Part shown: positions 1 through 8,463 of the stretch, piece after piece
Position numbering within the stretch: the first letter of the stretch is position 1
Layout: each line of letters starts with the position of its first letter
Origin: Bacillota bacterium
Lineage (GTDB): Bacteria; Bacillota; Clostridia; Christensenellales; Christensenellaceae
Direction: 5' to 3'
Assembly: GCA_023393165.1 (NCBI GenBank)
Contig: JAEWMJ010000045.1
Location: 80,311 to 144,310, forward strand
DNA length: 64,000 nucleotides
The notes under the pieces: generated by a model
The model's input: the letters and a program-made list of their open reading frames with translations, nothing else
What the model was told of the DNA's origin: nothing
The model's database searches: none
Made by a program: the position numbers and the translations under genes

Positions 1-1004
1 CTATGATTCCCAGAATTGCTCAAATTGTAAGAAGGCATAGCTTGGGTTTGTTGGTAATTGACGAAATTCAACATTTAAGTACCGCTAAAAGTGGTGGTCA
101 GGAGAAAATGTTGAATTTTTTCGTTAATCTGGTCAATACCATTGGTATCCCAGTAATACTAATTGGAACGCCTAAGGCTTTATCCATACTTCAAGGAGAA
201 TTCAGACAAGCACGTAGAAGCAGTGGACAGCAAGGTGATTTAATAATAGAAAATATGAAGTATGATGACAATTGGCGGTTACTTGTAAAGGGCATGTGGC
301 AATATCAGTGGATTAAGAGAACAACGGAATTAACTCAGGAATTGCAGGATGTTTTATATGATCAGAGTCAAGGCATAATAGATATATTAATAAAATTATT
401 TATAATGGTACAAATTCGGGCGATGGCGACAGGGAAAGAAATAATTACAGCAGAATTAATAAAAAATATTGCTGATCAAAATTTAAAGCTGGTTAAGCCT
501 ATGATTGATGCATTAAGATCAGGAAGAATAAAAGACATAAGTCAATATGAAGATATTAAACCGATTGATATTAAAAAGTTTTGTGAAGAGCAACTAAAAA
601 AGATTAATGTCAATGAGATGATGGAACAAAAGAGAAAAGAAAGACAACAAAAACAGGAAGACAAAGATAAACTATTCAATGATGCAGTGCTTATGATGAT
701 ATCTCTAGGTATTGAACCCAATATGGCCCAAAAAGCTGTTAGAAATACAATGAATATGATTCCAAAAGCAAATGTGGCTGACTTAATATGTAAAGAAGCT
801 TACAAACAATTAATGAAAGAAGAAATCATTAAAGAAGAAAAACCTGTAATTAAAAAGATTGCAAGAAAAAACCCTGCTACTGATCCAGATGATTTGAGGG
901 TGATTACAGCAAAAGGAAAAGAAGAAAAAAAATCTGCTTATGAAGCTTTAAAGGAATCGGGGGTAATTAAAGATCCGGTGGAAGAATTCTTTGATGCAGG
1001 ATAA
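1..1004 (+). CDS. tnsC: TnsC-like AAA+ transposition regulator (5' truncated by window)
   Basis: ATPase of Tn7-like transposons that links the target selectors (TnsD or TnsE) to the TnsA/TnsB transposase. The visible 333 residues begin just before a Walker B motif (LLVIDEIQHL), followed by a sensor-1-like strand (IPVILIGTP). The Walker A motif lies before base 1, so the gene is incomplete only because the window starts here. The C-terminal third is rich in Lys and Glu, as expected of a region that contacts partner proteins. The stop at 1002-1004 overlaps the start of the next gene, so the two are probably translationally coupled. Identity rests on the ATPase motifs plus the adjacent tnsD and tnsE. 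Confidence 0.85.
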   Translation, partial: MIPRIAQIVRRHSLGLLVIDEIQHLSTAKSGGQEKMLNFFVNLVNTIGIPVILIGTPKALSILQGEFRQARRSSGQQGDLIIENMKYDDNWRLLVKGMWQYQWIKRTTELTQELQDVLYDQSQGIIDILIKLFIMVQIRAMATGKEIITAELIKNIADQNLKLVKPMIDALRSGRIKDISQYEDIKPIDIKKFCEEQLKKINVNEMMEQKRKERQQKQEDKDKLFNDAVLMMISLGIEPNMAQKAVRNTMNMIPKANVADLICKEAYKQLMKEEIIKEEKPVIKKIARKNPATDPDDLRVITAKGKEEKKSAYEALKESGVIKDPVEEFFDAG

Positions 1005-2871
1005 ATCTGTCCTAGCCTTTTTCCCCACCCCTTACCCTGATGAATTGTTATATAGTATTCTTGCAAGATATCATATAAGAAGTGGAAATTTAAGCTCTAA
1101 ATTAACAATAGAAGAGCTTTTCAATAGTAAAACAGTAACCGCTGTTGCGGATATGCCCAGTGGTTTGGATATCTTAATATCAAGAATACCGTTTAAAAGA
1201 AAAATAACGTCCTCTGACTTGATCATGGGGTATACATTGTATCCATACTATACGATGTTTTTGCCAGAAGATAGGGTAAAGGCTGTTGCTAGGGCTATGT
1301 GGGGCAATAGGGGGAATGCTATAAACAATATTACTGGAATGATGGCAAGCGCGATACACTTTCCACGGCATCTTAGATTTTGTCCTGAATGTTTTGTGGA
1401 AGATACGAGGCAATTCGGAGAAGCATATTGGCATCGTCTTCATCAAATACCTGGGGTTCTGATGTGTACAAAACATAAAAAAATCTTAATTGAAAGTTCT
1501 GTAGATATGCATTTCCATCGATATGAATTTGTGGCAGCAAACGAGCAAAATTGCATTTATAGCTCTTCGAATGCAATTTATAAAGATTCGGATTTGTTAA
1601 GAATTCTTCAGTACGCAGAAGACATTGTGTGGTGCTTATCAAATTATGGTTTAATTAGGAAGGTTTTTATATCGAACCATAATTTAAGAGACTGCTATTT
1701 GGCTATCTTAAAAGAGAAGAATTTTGCAACAGTGGGTGGAAGAGTCTATCAGGATGATTTAAAAGAATGCTTTAATGAGTTTTACGGCAATGTATATCTC
1801 AGATTACTTCAGTCAGATTGTCAAAATGGTGAAAGTTGGTTATCTGCTATTGTGAGAAAACATAGAAAGACTTTTCATCCTATCAGACATTTGTTAATGA
1901 TACGTTTTTTGTTGGGGTCACCAGAGAACTTTTTTAGTCGGACATGGGTTTACTTGCCCTTCGGTAAAGGACCATGGCCTTGCTTAAATGCGGCGTCAGA
2001 ACATTATAAGCAGCCCGTTATAAAAGAAATACGGATCACGCATTGTTCTGATACGAAGAGACCTGTGGGGACATTTGTATGTTCTTGTGGTTTCGTCTAT
2101 TCGAGGAGAGGCCCAGACGCAGTAAAGAACGATTTGTATCGTATCGGACGTATAAAGTCCTTCGGATCTGTCTGGGAAGAAAAGCTACGCAACTTGGCGG
2201 TTAAAGAAAAGTGGGGGATCTGCAACATAGCCAAAGCTTTAAATGTGGATCGAGGGACGGTATTAAAGTATATTTCAAAATTAAACATAGCTTCCGTTAA
2301 ACAGAAGAATATTACAAATAATCATTTTTATGACCTTCGAAGTCAGCACCGCTCAGCTTGGCTGGATGTTCAAAAATTCAATATGACCTTTCTGAAGACT
2401 GAAATACGCAAGCTGGCCCCCAAACATTATACATGGCTTTATAGGCACGATAAAGAATGGCTGAATAGGAATTCTCCAAAACCAAAGTCTGTTAAATGTA
2501 ATAATCATAGAGTGGATTGGGATGAAAGGGACCGTCGTTTGCTTTATGAAGCAGAACAGGCAGTAAAAGATATTTTAAAGAATCAAAAACCAGTTAGAGT
2601 GACTATTAGCAGAATAGGCAAAATGATAGGGGCGCTTGCGCTGCTTGAGAAAAATTTGAACAAGCTCCCTTTAACTAAAGCTTATCTTATGAAGGCAAGA
2701 GAATCGAAAACGGATTTTCGTAAGCGCAGGTTTTGTTGGGCAATAAATGCAATTAAAGACAGTGGGGAACAGCTCGATTTATGGAGTGTGTTAAGAAAAG
2801 CTGGCATTCGTCCTGAATATATGCGAGATTTTAGTGAGATCATTTTTCATGAATTCGGTTTGCAGAGTTAA
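994..2871 (+). CDS. tnsD: TnsD-type target-site selector (TniQ family)
   Basis: Sequence-specific target selector that brings the transposition complex to an attachment site. The N-terminal TniQ domain begins with FFPTPYPDELLYSILARYH. It carries a zinc finger with Cys130, Cys133, His147/His150, Cys158 and His161. A second Cys-x-Cys patch (CSCGF) lies near residue 370, followed by a helix-turn-helix-like stretch (IAKALNVDRGTVLKYI) near residue 415. At 625 residues it is the long TnsD form, not the short TniQ of CRISPR-associated elements. ATG 994 is chosen over TTG 991; it overlaps the tnsC stop. Its target is unknown here because the attachment gene is outside the window. Confidence 0.88.
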   Translation: MQDKSVLAFFPTPYPDELLYSILARYHIRSGNLSSKLTIEELFNSKTVTAVADMPSGLDILISRIPFKRKITSSDLIMGYTLYPYYTMFLPEDRVKAVARAMWGNRGNAINNITGMMASAIHFPRHLRFCPECFVEDTRQFGEAYWHRLHQIPGVLMCTKHKKILIESSVDMHFHRYEFVAANEQNCIYSSSNAIYKDSDLLRILQYAEDIVWCLSNYGLIRKVFISNHNLRDCYLAILKEKNFATVGGRVYQDDLKECFNEFYGNVYLRLLQSDCQNGESWLSAIVRKHRKTFHPIRHLLMIRFLLGSPENFFSRTWVYLPFGKGPWPCLNAASEHYKQPVIKEIRITHCSDTKRPVGTFVCSCGFVYSRRGPDAVKNDLYRIGRIKSFGSVWEEKLRNLAVKEKWGICNIAKALNVDRGTVLKYISKLNIASVKQKNITNNHFYDLRSQHRSAWLDVQKFNMTFLKTEIRKLAPKHYTWLYRHDKEWLNRNSPKPKSVKCNNHRVDWDERDRRLLYEAEQAVKDILKNQKPVRVTISRIGKMIGALALLEKNLNKLPLTKAYLMKARESKTDFRKRRFCWAINAIKDSGEQLDLWSVLRKAGIRPEYMRDFSEIIFHEFGLQS

Positions 2872-2885
2872 GAGAGGTAAATTAT

Positions 2886-4511
2886 ATGAGCAGGATGCGT
2901 CTACGACCATGGCCTTTTGAGAGAACAGAAGAAGTAGAACTATATTGGCATGGTGTTCCTTTTCAGAATGCTGAAAGATTATGGATGATACAATGTTTGT
3001 TTAAAAGACAAGATGAGAGTTTTAAAGAAGTTAGTTATCCGTTTGGCACTCTTCCTGCATTAAGAATGGGGCAAATATATATAGATGGATACCCGGCCCC
3101 AAAACCGGGGAGAGGCTCAATTTATCAAATACATTTACAAGCGGCAGTTAGTTTTCAAATGGGTAAAGGGTTTGATTTTCCAAGAAGTTTATACGCGTTT
3201 GATATAGCTCCGGCACCGGGCTATGGTAAATTGCCTTTATGTAAATTTGAACAAGATGGATTGATATATTATATATCTTGTATTGAGATTATTCGCAGTA
3301 TATTAGTCCCTTACAAAGCTTGGGCTAATCAATTGCTGCACCCGGAAGGTCTGGATTATTTTATAGAAAATGCTAAGTACAATCTCGAAAAGGTTGAAAT
3401 TAATTTTACAGAAGAATATCCATTAGATTTGCTGAGTAACGATATAATTTCATATTTTGTGTGGCTAAAATATAATTCAGTAGTATATAATGCATGGACT
3501 TCAGTGTATAGAAACCTACTTGTTGAAACGAATAATACCAATAACAACCAGAATGATTTAATAAAGGGAATTCCTTTGCATGCTATCCCCCCAATAAATG
3601 ATATGACGAAATGGACTTTCCGGGGCATTCAGTATATAAATCATGTACTGATTTTAGAATTGTTAGGTCAAACTGGATTGAAATCACCATTTCTGAATAT
3701 TGAATATTATCATCCGAAGAAAGAAAAATACGAAATGGACAATAAAGACCGTTATATTAAGGACCCTAAAAAGAAACTGTTAAATGATGGAGATATTGAA
3801 TTGGATACTACCGATCAAGGTTCGGAAAAAACGCCAAATCATATTAAGATAGACCAATCCCCTATTCTTTTTGATTTTATAAAGCGGCCGCAAGTTCAAA
3901 AAAATACTACAAAAATCCGCAACATACATGGGGGCAATACCATTGTTGTTGGAATGAACAACGATGGGCTAGATGAATCTAAGAATATTGGTACAACTCA
4001 GGATTGGGTAATGAATGGGAAAATCCCACAATTAGAGTTTTCTATTTTGAAAATGGGAGATATAAGCTTAAGCAAAGGACTTGAAGACTTCTTGAAGCTT
4101 ATTCAATATTTAGATATAAAATATAAAGAATTGTCGATTGTGCCACCAGCTATTATTCTATTACCAGATGTAAAAAACTTTTCTAGGTATGAGGATGGCA
4201 GTATCCGCACATGTGCTATTGTCCTTGTGAAACGCCCTGGATCTTTGCCGTGCTATCTGGTGGAGGTTGGTCGAGCAGATGGGTGGTCAATATCTACTCT
4301 AATAGTTAAACTAGTTAAAAGCGAGAATGCAGAACAGTTTGATCTAACGATTAATAAGCTGCTAGTTGACATGATAAATAACGGAGGACATTGGAAGAAG
4401 GAGCATTTTAAAAAAGAACAAGGGTATTCGTTTGATGTTTCTAAACATTTTGCTGGCGAGCTTTATGCGCGTTGGGCTGGTAGGATTATTGAAAAAATCT
4501 ATACTCTTTGA
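2886..4511 (+). CDS. tnsE: TnsE-like transposition protein
   Basis: In Tn7, TnsE directs insertion into replicating DNA such as conjugating plasmids by recognising the sliding clamp and recessed 3' ends. This protein has 541 residues, close to the 538 of Tn7 TnsE, and starts with an RPWPF motif typical of the family. It sits 14 bp after tnsD with a good ribosome binding site (AGAGAGGTAA). The C-terminal half (about 400-541) looks conserved, with GRADGWSISTLIVKL and a basic stretch. Assignment rests on length, position and partial recognition, so homology to TnsE should be confirmed by profile search. Confidence 0.78.
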   Translation: MSRMRLRPWPFERTEEVELYWHGVPFQNAERLWMIQCLFKRQDESFKEVSYPFGTLPALRMGQIYIDGYPAPKPGRGSIYQIHLQAAVSFQMGKGFDFPRSLYAFDIAPAPGYGKLPLCKFEQDGLIYYISCIEIIRSILVPYKAWANQLLHPEGLDYFIENAKYNLEKVEINFTEEYPLDLLSNDIISYFVWLKYNSVVYNAWTSVYRNLLVETNNTNNNQNDLIKGIPLHAIPPINDMTKWTFRGIQYINHVLILELLGQTGLKSPFLNIEYYHPKKEKYEMDNKDRYIKDPKKKLLNDGDIELDTTDQGSEKTPNHIKIDQSPILFDFIKRPQVQKNTTKIRNIHGGNTIVVGMNNDGLDESKNIGTTQDWVMNGKIPQLEFSILKMGDISLSKGLEDFLKLIQYLDIKYKELSIVPPAIILLPDVKNFSRYEDGSIRTCAIVLVKRPGSLPCYLVEVGRADGWSISTLIVKLVKSENAEQFDLTINKLLVDMINNGGHWKKEHFKKEQGYSFDVSKHFAGELYARWAGRIIEKIYTL

Positions 4512-4631
4512 CAATTATAACAAATTGGTCTTCGAAAAAAATAAATGCAAATAAAGACTGATTCAGCTTTAGAATGTATAAAGAAAAATTAAAGCAATTA
4601 AATCAACTATAAATACTTACGTTTAAACCGG

Positions 4632-5456
4632 ATGGGCTGGTCACTGCGTCGGATAGCAGAGCAGGTCAACTGCTCTGCCAGTACCGTTCTGAATGAGGTG
4701 CGCCGTGGCACCCCACCCAGCACTGGTTCCAGGGGGAGGGCGCCTGGCTATTCCGCAAAGCGAGGGCAGGCGGTGTACCATGCAAATCGAAGCCGTAGCC
4801 ACAAGCCACACAAGACGGATAGTTGCTCTGCTTTCATAAGCTGGGTCGTGCAGCTTAAGCTTAGGGAACATCACTGGTCTTTCGATGCCTGTGTAGGTTA
4901 CGTAAGGCTCCACAGGCTTTTCAAGAAAAGTAAGATGATGAACACTAAAACCCTCTACAATGAACTGTGGGCTGGCCGTCTGCCGCTGTCAATTTTTGAA
5001 GTACCGGATGCTCTAAAACGCCGTCATACCAATGAAAAGAGCCGCATCAGCAAGCGTCCAAAAGGCCGAAGTATCGAGGACCGGCTAGCAGTTGTAACTG
5101 CCCGTGCTGAGTTGGGACTCTTGGAAGCTGACACGGTTGTTCTTTTGTCCAGAAAAATGCCGGACGACAAAATAGAGATCGACTTGAATCTAGACGAGAT
5201 GGACATCACAGCTTCCGAGTCAAAAGCGACCTATGATGAGATCAAATCGTATGTACAAGATACAGCAGACATGAAGATTACAAACTTCTATATCTCCCAA
5301 GTCAAGCGCAAACTCTGCTTGGAAGTTGGTGCCAGCTACAATATGCCGAAATCGGAGGGTACGAAAATCCCACAATGCCCGCCGAATAAAGAAAAGGCCA
5401 TCACGAACGCACTGGATCATTTCGGAATGCTGCCGTGCCTGAGGGAGCTTACATAA
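4632..5456 (+). pseudogene. Chimeric remnant: IS30-type transposase fused to RlmD tail
   Basis: The first about 170 residues match the N-terminal half of an IS30-family transposase: the helix-turn-helix MGWSLRRIAEQVNCSASTVL, the EVRRG segment and the region ending GLLEADTVV that precedes the catalytic core. The usual first residues and the entire DDE core are missing. From about base 5141 the same frame continues as the C-terminal tail seen in clostridial RlmD/RumA-type 23S rRNA uracil methyltransferases (LLSRKMPDDKIEID, then YISQVKRK and PQCPP, ending near HFGM). The catalytic methyltransferase domain is absent. The join falls at a shared TVV, which suggests recombination through short homology. 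No terminal inverted repeats are visible. Probably non-functional debris. Confidence 0.7.
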
Positions 5457-5700
5457 AGAATTTGATTTTCTGTGAATTCAACATTGACACGGCTGCGTGG
5501 AGCTGCGATATTCTGACAGAACGGTGATTTCCATCGACTGCACAGCAGTTGAGAACGTAGTCGCCGACAACCGCTTCCAGCGGTCAGAATTGGACTGGCT
5601 GATCTACAATGACCCGCTGGCTTACGCCGAACTAATCCTAAACGGCGAGACCGAGAAGTATCTAAAGGCTGTCACTGTATATAAGCCATTTGAAAACTAA
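5453..5700 (+). pseudogene. DUF6061-like small protein, frameshifted
   Basis: Residues encoded from 5497 (ELRYSDRT, then IDCTAVEN and RSELDWLIYNDPLAYAELIL) match the small DUF6061-type proteins common in clostridial mobile elements; their function is unknown. The expected N-terminus (KNLIFCEFNIDT) is present directly upstream but in a different frame. One missing G in the run at about 5490-5496 would restore it. The start codon position also reads ATA. The gene is therefore best treated as a remnant, although a GTG start at 5497 could still yield a 67-residue protein. It ends before a clear terminator. Confidence 0.55.
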
Positions 5701-5710
5701 ATAACATGTG

Positions 5711-5745
5711 CCGAGTTCCTGTTTGTCTGAGAACTCGGCATTTTT
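5711..5745 (+). terminator. Rho-independent terminator
   Basis: Perfect 8-bp stem CCGAGTTC (5711-5718) with GAACTCGG (5731-5738), followed by a T-run at 5741-5745. It separates the remnants upstream from the type I restriction operon. Confidence 0.85.
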
Positions 5746-5746
5746 G

Positions 5747-5800
5747 TTGACTTCTTTATTATAAAATGATATCATTATATCTAGATATAATAATATCATT
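5747..5800 (+). promoter_or_regulatory. Promoter with 36-bp palindromic operator for the RHH-hsd operon
   Basis: A -35 TTGACT (5747-5752), 17-bp spacer and -10 TATCAT (5770-5775) form a good sigma-A promoter. The -10 box lies inside a 36-bp near-perfect palindrome (5765-5800). Its centre ATTATATCTAGATATAAT (5774-5791) is exactly self-complementary and is flanked by AATGATATC and AATATCATT. The position suits repression by the RHH protein encoded immediately downstream, which would autoregulate the whole operon. Confidence 0.75.
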
Positions 5801-5814
5801 GTGGGGTGAAGCGA

Positions 5815-6027
5815 GTGCCCAAAAAAGCTGACATTATACACGAGAGGAACAAGCAAGTGCAGGTGCGGCTGCCTGATGCGCTTCACAAACAATTGAGATT
5901 GGCCCTGATGCAAAACGATAGCTCACTCGCCAACTTTTTTAATGAAGCAGCTGAGGCGTATCTTAAAAACCCCGAAAAATATGACAAAGCTATAAAAAGC
6001 ATAAACGGAGGAAAGAAGAATGGCTGA
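5815..6027 (+). CDS. Ribbon-helix-helix DNA-binding protein
   Basis: Small (70-residue) protein with an Arc/CopG-type ribbon-helix-helix pattern: strand KQVQVRLPDALHKQL followed by two helices, including NFFNEAAEAYL. GTG 5815 is chosen because GGGGTGA lies 5-6 bp upstream; GTG 5806 is an alternative. The gene overlaps the start of hsdM by 8 bp and follows a long palindrome, so it most likely represses its own operon. Such regulators can also be antitoxins, but no toxin gene is adjacent. Family placement is by pattern only. Confidence 0.7.
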   Translation: MPKKADIIHERNKQVQVRLPDALHKQLRLALMQNDSSLANFFNEAAEAYLKNPEKYDKAIKSINGGKKNG

Positions 6028-7657
6028 TAATAGAGAGCAAGCGCGTACCGAGCTTTATCGCACAATATGGGCGCTCGCCACAGAGTTGCGAGGCAGTGTT
6101 GACGGCTGGGACTTTAAGCAATATGTTCTAGGCATGCTTTTTTATAGATATATATCTGAAAACTTTGCTGCTTACTTGAATAAAGGCGAGCACGAAGCCG
6201 GTAATGCAGATTTTGATTATGCCAAGCTTCCTGAAGAAGTAGCAGAAGCCGCACGGGAAGACATGGTTAAAACAAAAGGATTTTTTATTCTTCCAAGTGA
6301 GCTGTTTGGTAATCTGTTGAAGCGAGTTCAAAAGGCAGACAAAGACGCCAAAGAAAAGGCGGAAAAAGAAGGCAAAGAAGTCGAGGTTGCCGACCTTGAT
6401 ACTGACCTTAACGAAATTCTTCAAAAGAATTTTAAGAGTATTGAAGCATCTGCCATCGGAACACCTAGTGAGCCAAATTTCAAGGGCTTATTTGACGATA
6501 TCGACGCAAACAGCAATAAGCTAGGACCGACCGTCATCAAGCGAAACAAAAGATTGAAAAAGCTGATTTCGGTTATCGGCTCTATGAACCTTGGCGATTA
6601 TCAGGACAATTGCATCGATGCCTTCGGCGATACCTATGAGTATTTGATGGGCATGTATGCTTCTAACGCAGGCAAGAGCGGCGGCGAGTTTTTTACCCCG
6701 CAAGAGGTATCTGAGCTGTTGACCAAGCTCTCTCTCCTTGACCTTAATGGAGAGATGAAAACGGAGGTCAACAAGGTATATGACCCTGCGGTTGGCAGCG
6801 GCTCGCTGCTGTTGAAATTTGCAAAAATTCTAGGAAAAGATAATATCAGAAAAGGCTTTTTCGGCCAGGAGATCAATATCACGACCTATAATCTTTGCAG
6901 AATCAATATGTTCCTGCATGATATCGACTATGACAAATTCAGCATAGAGCATGGCGATACACTGATTGACCCAAAGCACTGGGACGAAGAACCCTTTGAA
7001 GCCATCGTTTCCAACCCTCCATATTCCATAAAATGGGATGGCTCTGACAATGGCACTTTGATCAACGATCCTCGTTTTTCGCCAGCCGGCGTGCTTGCTC
7101 CAAAATCCAAGGCGGATTTTGCTTTTATCATGCATGCGCTGAGCTGGCTTGCCACAAACGGCACAGCCGCAATCGTCTGTTTCCCTGGTATTATGTACCG
7201 CAGTGGCGCTGAACAAAAAATTCGCAAATACCTGATTGATAACAATTACATTGAGTGCATTATACAGCTGCCTGACAATTTGTTCTATGGGACGAGCATA
7301 GCAACCTGTATTATGGTGTTGAAAAAATCAAAAATTGATAATCAAACGCTGTTCATTGACGCCTCAAAGGAATGTGTAAAAGCGACAAACAGCAATAAAC
7401 TTGATACGGAAACCAATATTCCAAACATATTAGCTGCCTATAAAAACAGAACAACAGTTGACCATTTTACCGCCCTTGTGAAAAAGGAGGATATCGAAAA
7501 AACTGATTACAACCTTTCGGTGTCAACCTACGTGGAAAGTGAGGACACCAGAGAGATTATTGATATTGCTGTTCTTAACGCAAAAATCCAGCAAATCGTT
7601 GAGAATGAAAACGCTTTGCGTGCCGAAATTGACGCAATCATTGCGGAATTGAGGTGA
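6020..7657 (+). CDS. hsdM: Type I restriction-modification methyltransferase subunit HsdM
   Basis: N6-adenine DNA methyltransferase subunit that works with HsdS to protect host DNA and with HsdR in the restriction complex. The AdoMet-binding motif DPAVGSGSLLLKF starts at about residue 255 and the catalytic NPPY motif at about 332. An N-terminal helical HsdM domain precedes them (ELRGSVDGWDFKQYVLGMLFYRYISE). Length 545 is normal. The gene is second in the operon, overlaps the RHH gene, and is 5 bp from the DUF4145-like gene. It appears intact. Confidence 0.95.
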   Translation: MADNREQARTELYRTIWALATELRGSVDGWDFKQYVLGMLFYRYISENFAAYLNKGEHEAGNADFDYAKLPEEVAEAAREDMVKTKGFFILPSELFGNLLKRVQKADKDAKEKAEKEGKEVEVADLDTDLNEILQKNFKSIEASAIGTPSEPNFKGLFDDIDANSNKLGPTVIKRNKRLKKLISVIGSMNLGDYQDNCIDAFGDTYEYLMGMYASNAGKSGGEFFTPQEVSELLTKLSLLDLNGEMKTEVNKVYDPAVGSGSLLLKFAKILGKDNIRKGFFGQEINITTYNLCRINMFLHDIDYDKFSIEHGDTLIDPKHWDEEPFEAIVSNPPYSIKWDGSDNGTLINDPRFSPAGVLAPKSKADFAFIMHALSWLATNGTAAIVCFPGIMYRSGAEQKIRKYLIDNNYIECIIQLPDNLFYGTSIATCIMVLKKSKIDNQTLFIDASKECVKATNSNKLDTETNIPNILAAYKNRTTVDHFTALVKKEDIEKTDYNLSVSTYVESEDTREIIDIAVLNAKIQQIVENENALRAEIDAIIAELR

Positions 7658-7662
7658 GATAG

Positions 7663-8463
7663 ATGACATTAGGAGATGTCCTTTCAAAACCTCCGATTGA
7701 CGACTATAAACAGGTTGAAGGTTTTTTGTTAAACAAAAAGGGGAAAATAGGGCAGCAAGAAAAATTATCATCTTGTAATGTTGCATTGAATTACTATTGC
7801 AATAATTGTGATGACATCCGCACATTTTGTGCTATTGGTAGCATTAGCTGCATTTTTGAGAGCAGAAATTTAATTAGCATAGATTGTATTTTGTCTTGCA
7901 ATTGTGGTTCAACCGTTCGTATTTGGTTTCTGGTAGAAAGCAAAAATGATATCACTTACTCATCGCCCGAAATCCGTGTCTTAAAAAGAACAGAAAAGTT
8001 TTCAGAAAATGTGTCCTTAATCGATCATGGGTATGGAGATTTTGCAGAAGCTCTTGAAAAGGCTAAGAGAGCTGCAAGAGAAGGCTTTGGAGCAGGCTCA
8101 GTTGTTTATCTAAGGACAGTTTTTGAAAGTGTTATAAAACAGATTGGGGCTGCAGAAAGCATTAGTGAAACATTTATTGATAAAAACGGTGTTGAACACC
8201 ACAAGTCAACAGAGAGATACCTAAAAGAAGTAGATGAAAAACGGCAAATCATCCCCGCCGAATTTTCATCAGACGGATATAAATTATTTCGTGAACTAAG
8301 CGGAGTTGTTCATGGCAATTATGCTGAAGAAGAAGCCTTGTTAAAATTTGATGCATTCTATCGTTTGGTAATAGGTGTGTTGGAAAAAATAAAAACCAAT
8401 CAGGAACTGATGAATGCCATCGGTGCTCTGGGTTGGCATAGTGGAGGTGAGGATGGTGAGTAG
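7663..8463 (+). CDS. DUF4145-like protein embedded in the hsd operon
   Basis: A 266-residue protein between hsdM and hsdS. The N-terminal half has Cys pairs (YYCNNC and CILSCNCG) that could bind zinc. The C-terminal half resembles DUF4145/HEPN-like helical domains, with YLRTVFESVIKQIG near residue 150 and a conserved-looking ELSGVVHGNY near residue 212. DUF4145 genes are recurrent neighbours of type I restriction genes, but their role is not settled; a regulatory or RNase-type accessory function is possible. It has a good ribosome binding site (GAGGTGAGATAG before ATG) and overlaps hsdS by 11 bp. Confidence 0.65.
   Translation: MTLGDVLSKPPIDDYKQVEGFLLNKKGKIGQQEKLSSCNVALNYYCNNCDDIRTFCAIGSISCIFESRNLISIDCILSCNCGSTVRIWFLVESKNDITYSSPEIRVLKRTEKFSENVSLIDHGYGDFAEALEKAKRAAREGFGAGSVVYLRTVFESVIKQIGAAESISETFIDKNGVEHHKSTERYLKEVDEKRQIIPAEFSSDGYKLFRELSGVVHGNYAEEEALLKFDAFYRLVIGVLEKIKTNQELMNAIGALGWHSGGEDGE

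Noticed and set aside
994..2871. CRISPR-associated transposon (CAST) based on the TniQ gene
   Set aside because: The protein is the long TnsD form and tnsE is present. No cas genes or CRISPR array occur in the cargo.
5497..5700. Intact 67-residue gene
   Set aside because: The missing N-terminal residues are found upstream in another frame, so it is a remnant unless GTG 5497 is really used.
6830..7216. 128-residue minus-strand frame inside hsdM
   Set aside because: Opposite-strand shadow of a conserved gene with no family features or ribosome binding site.
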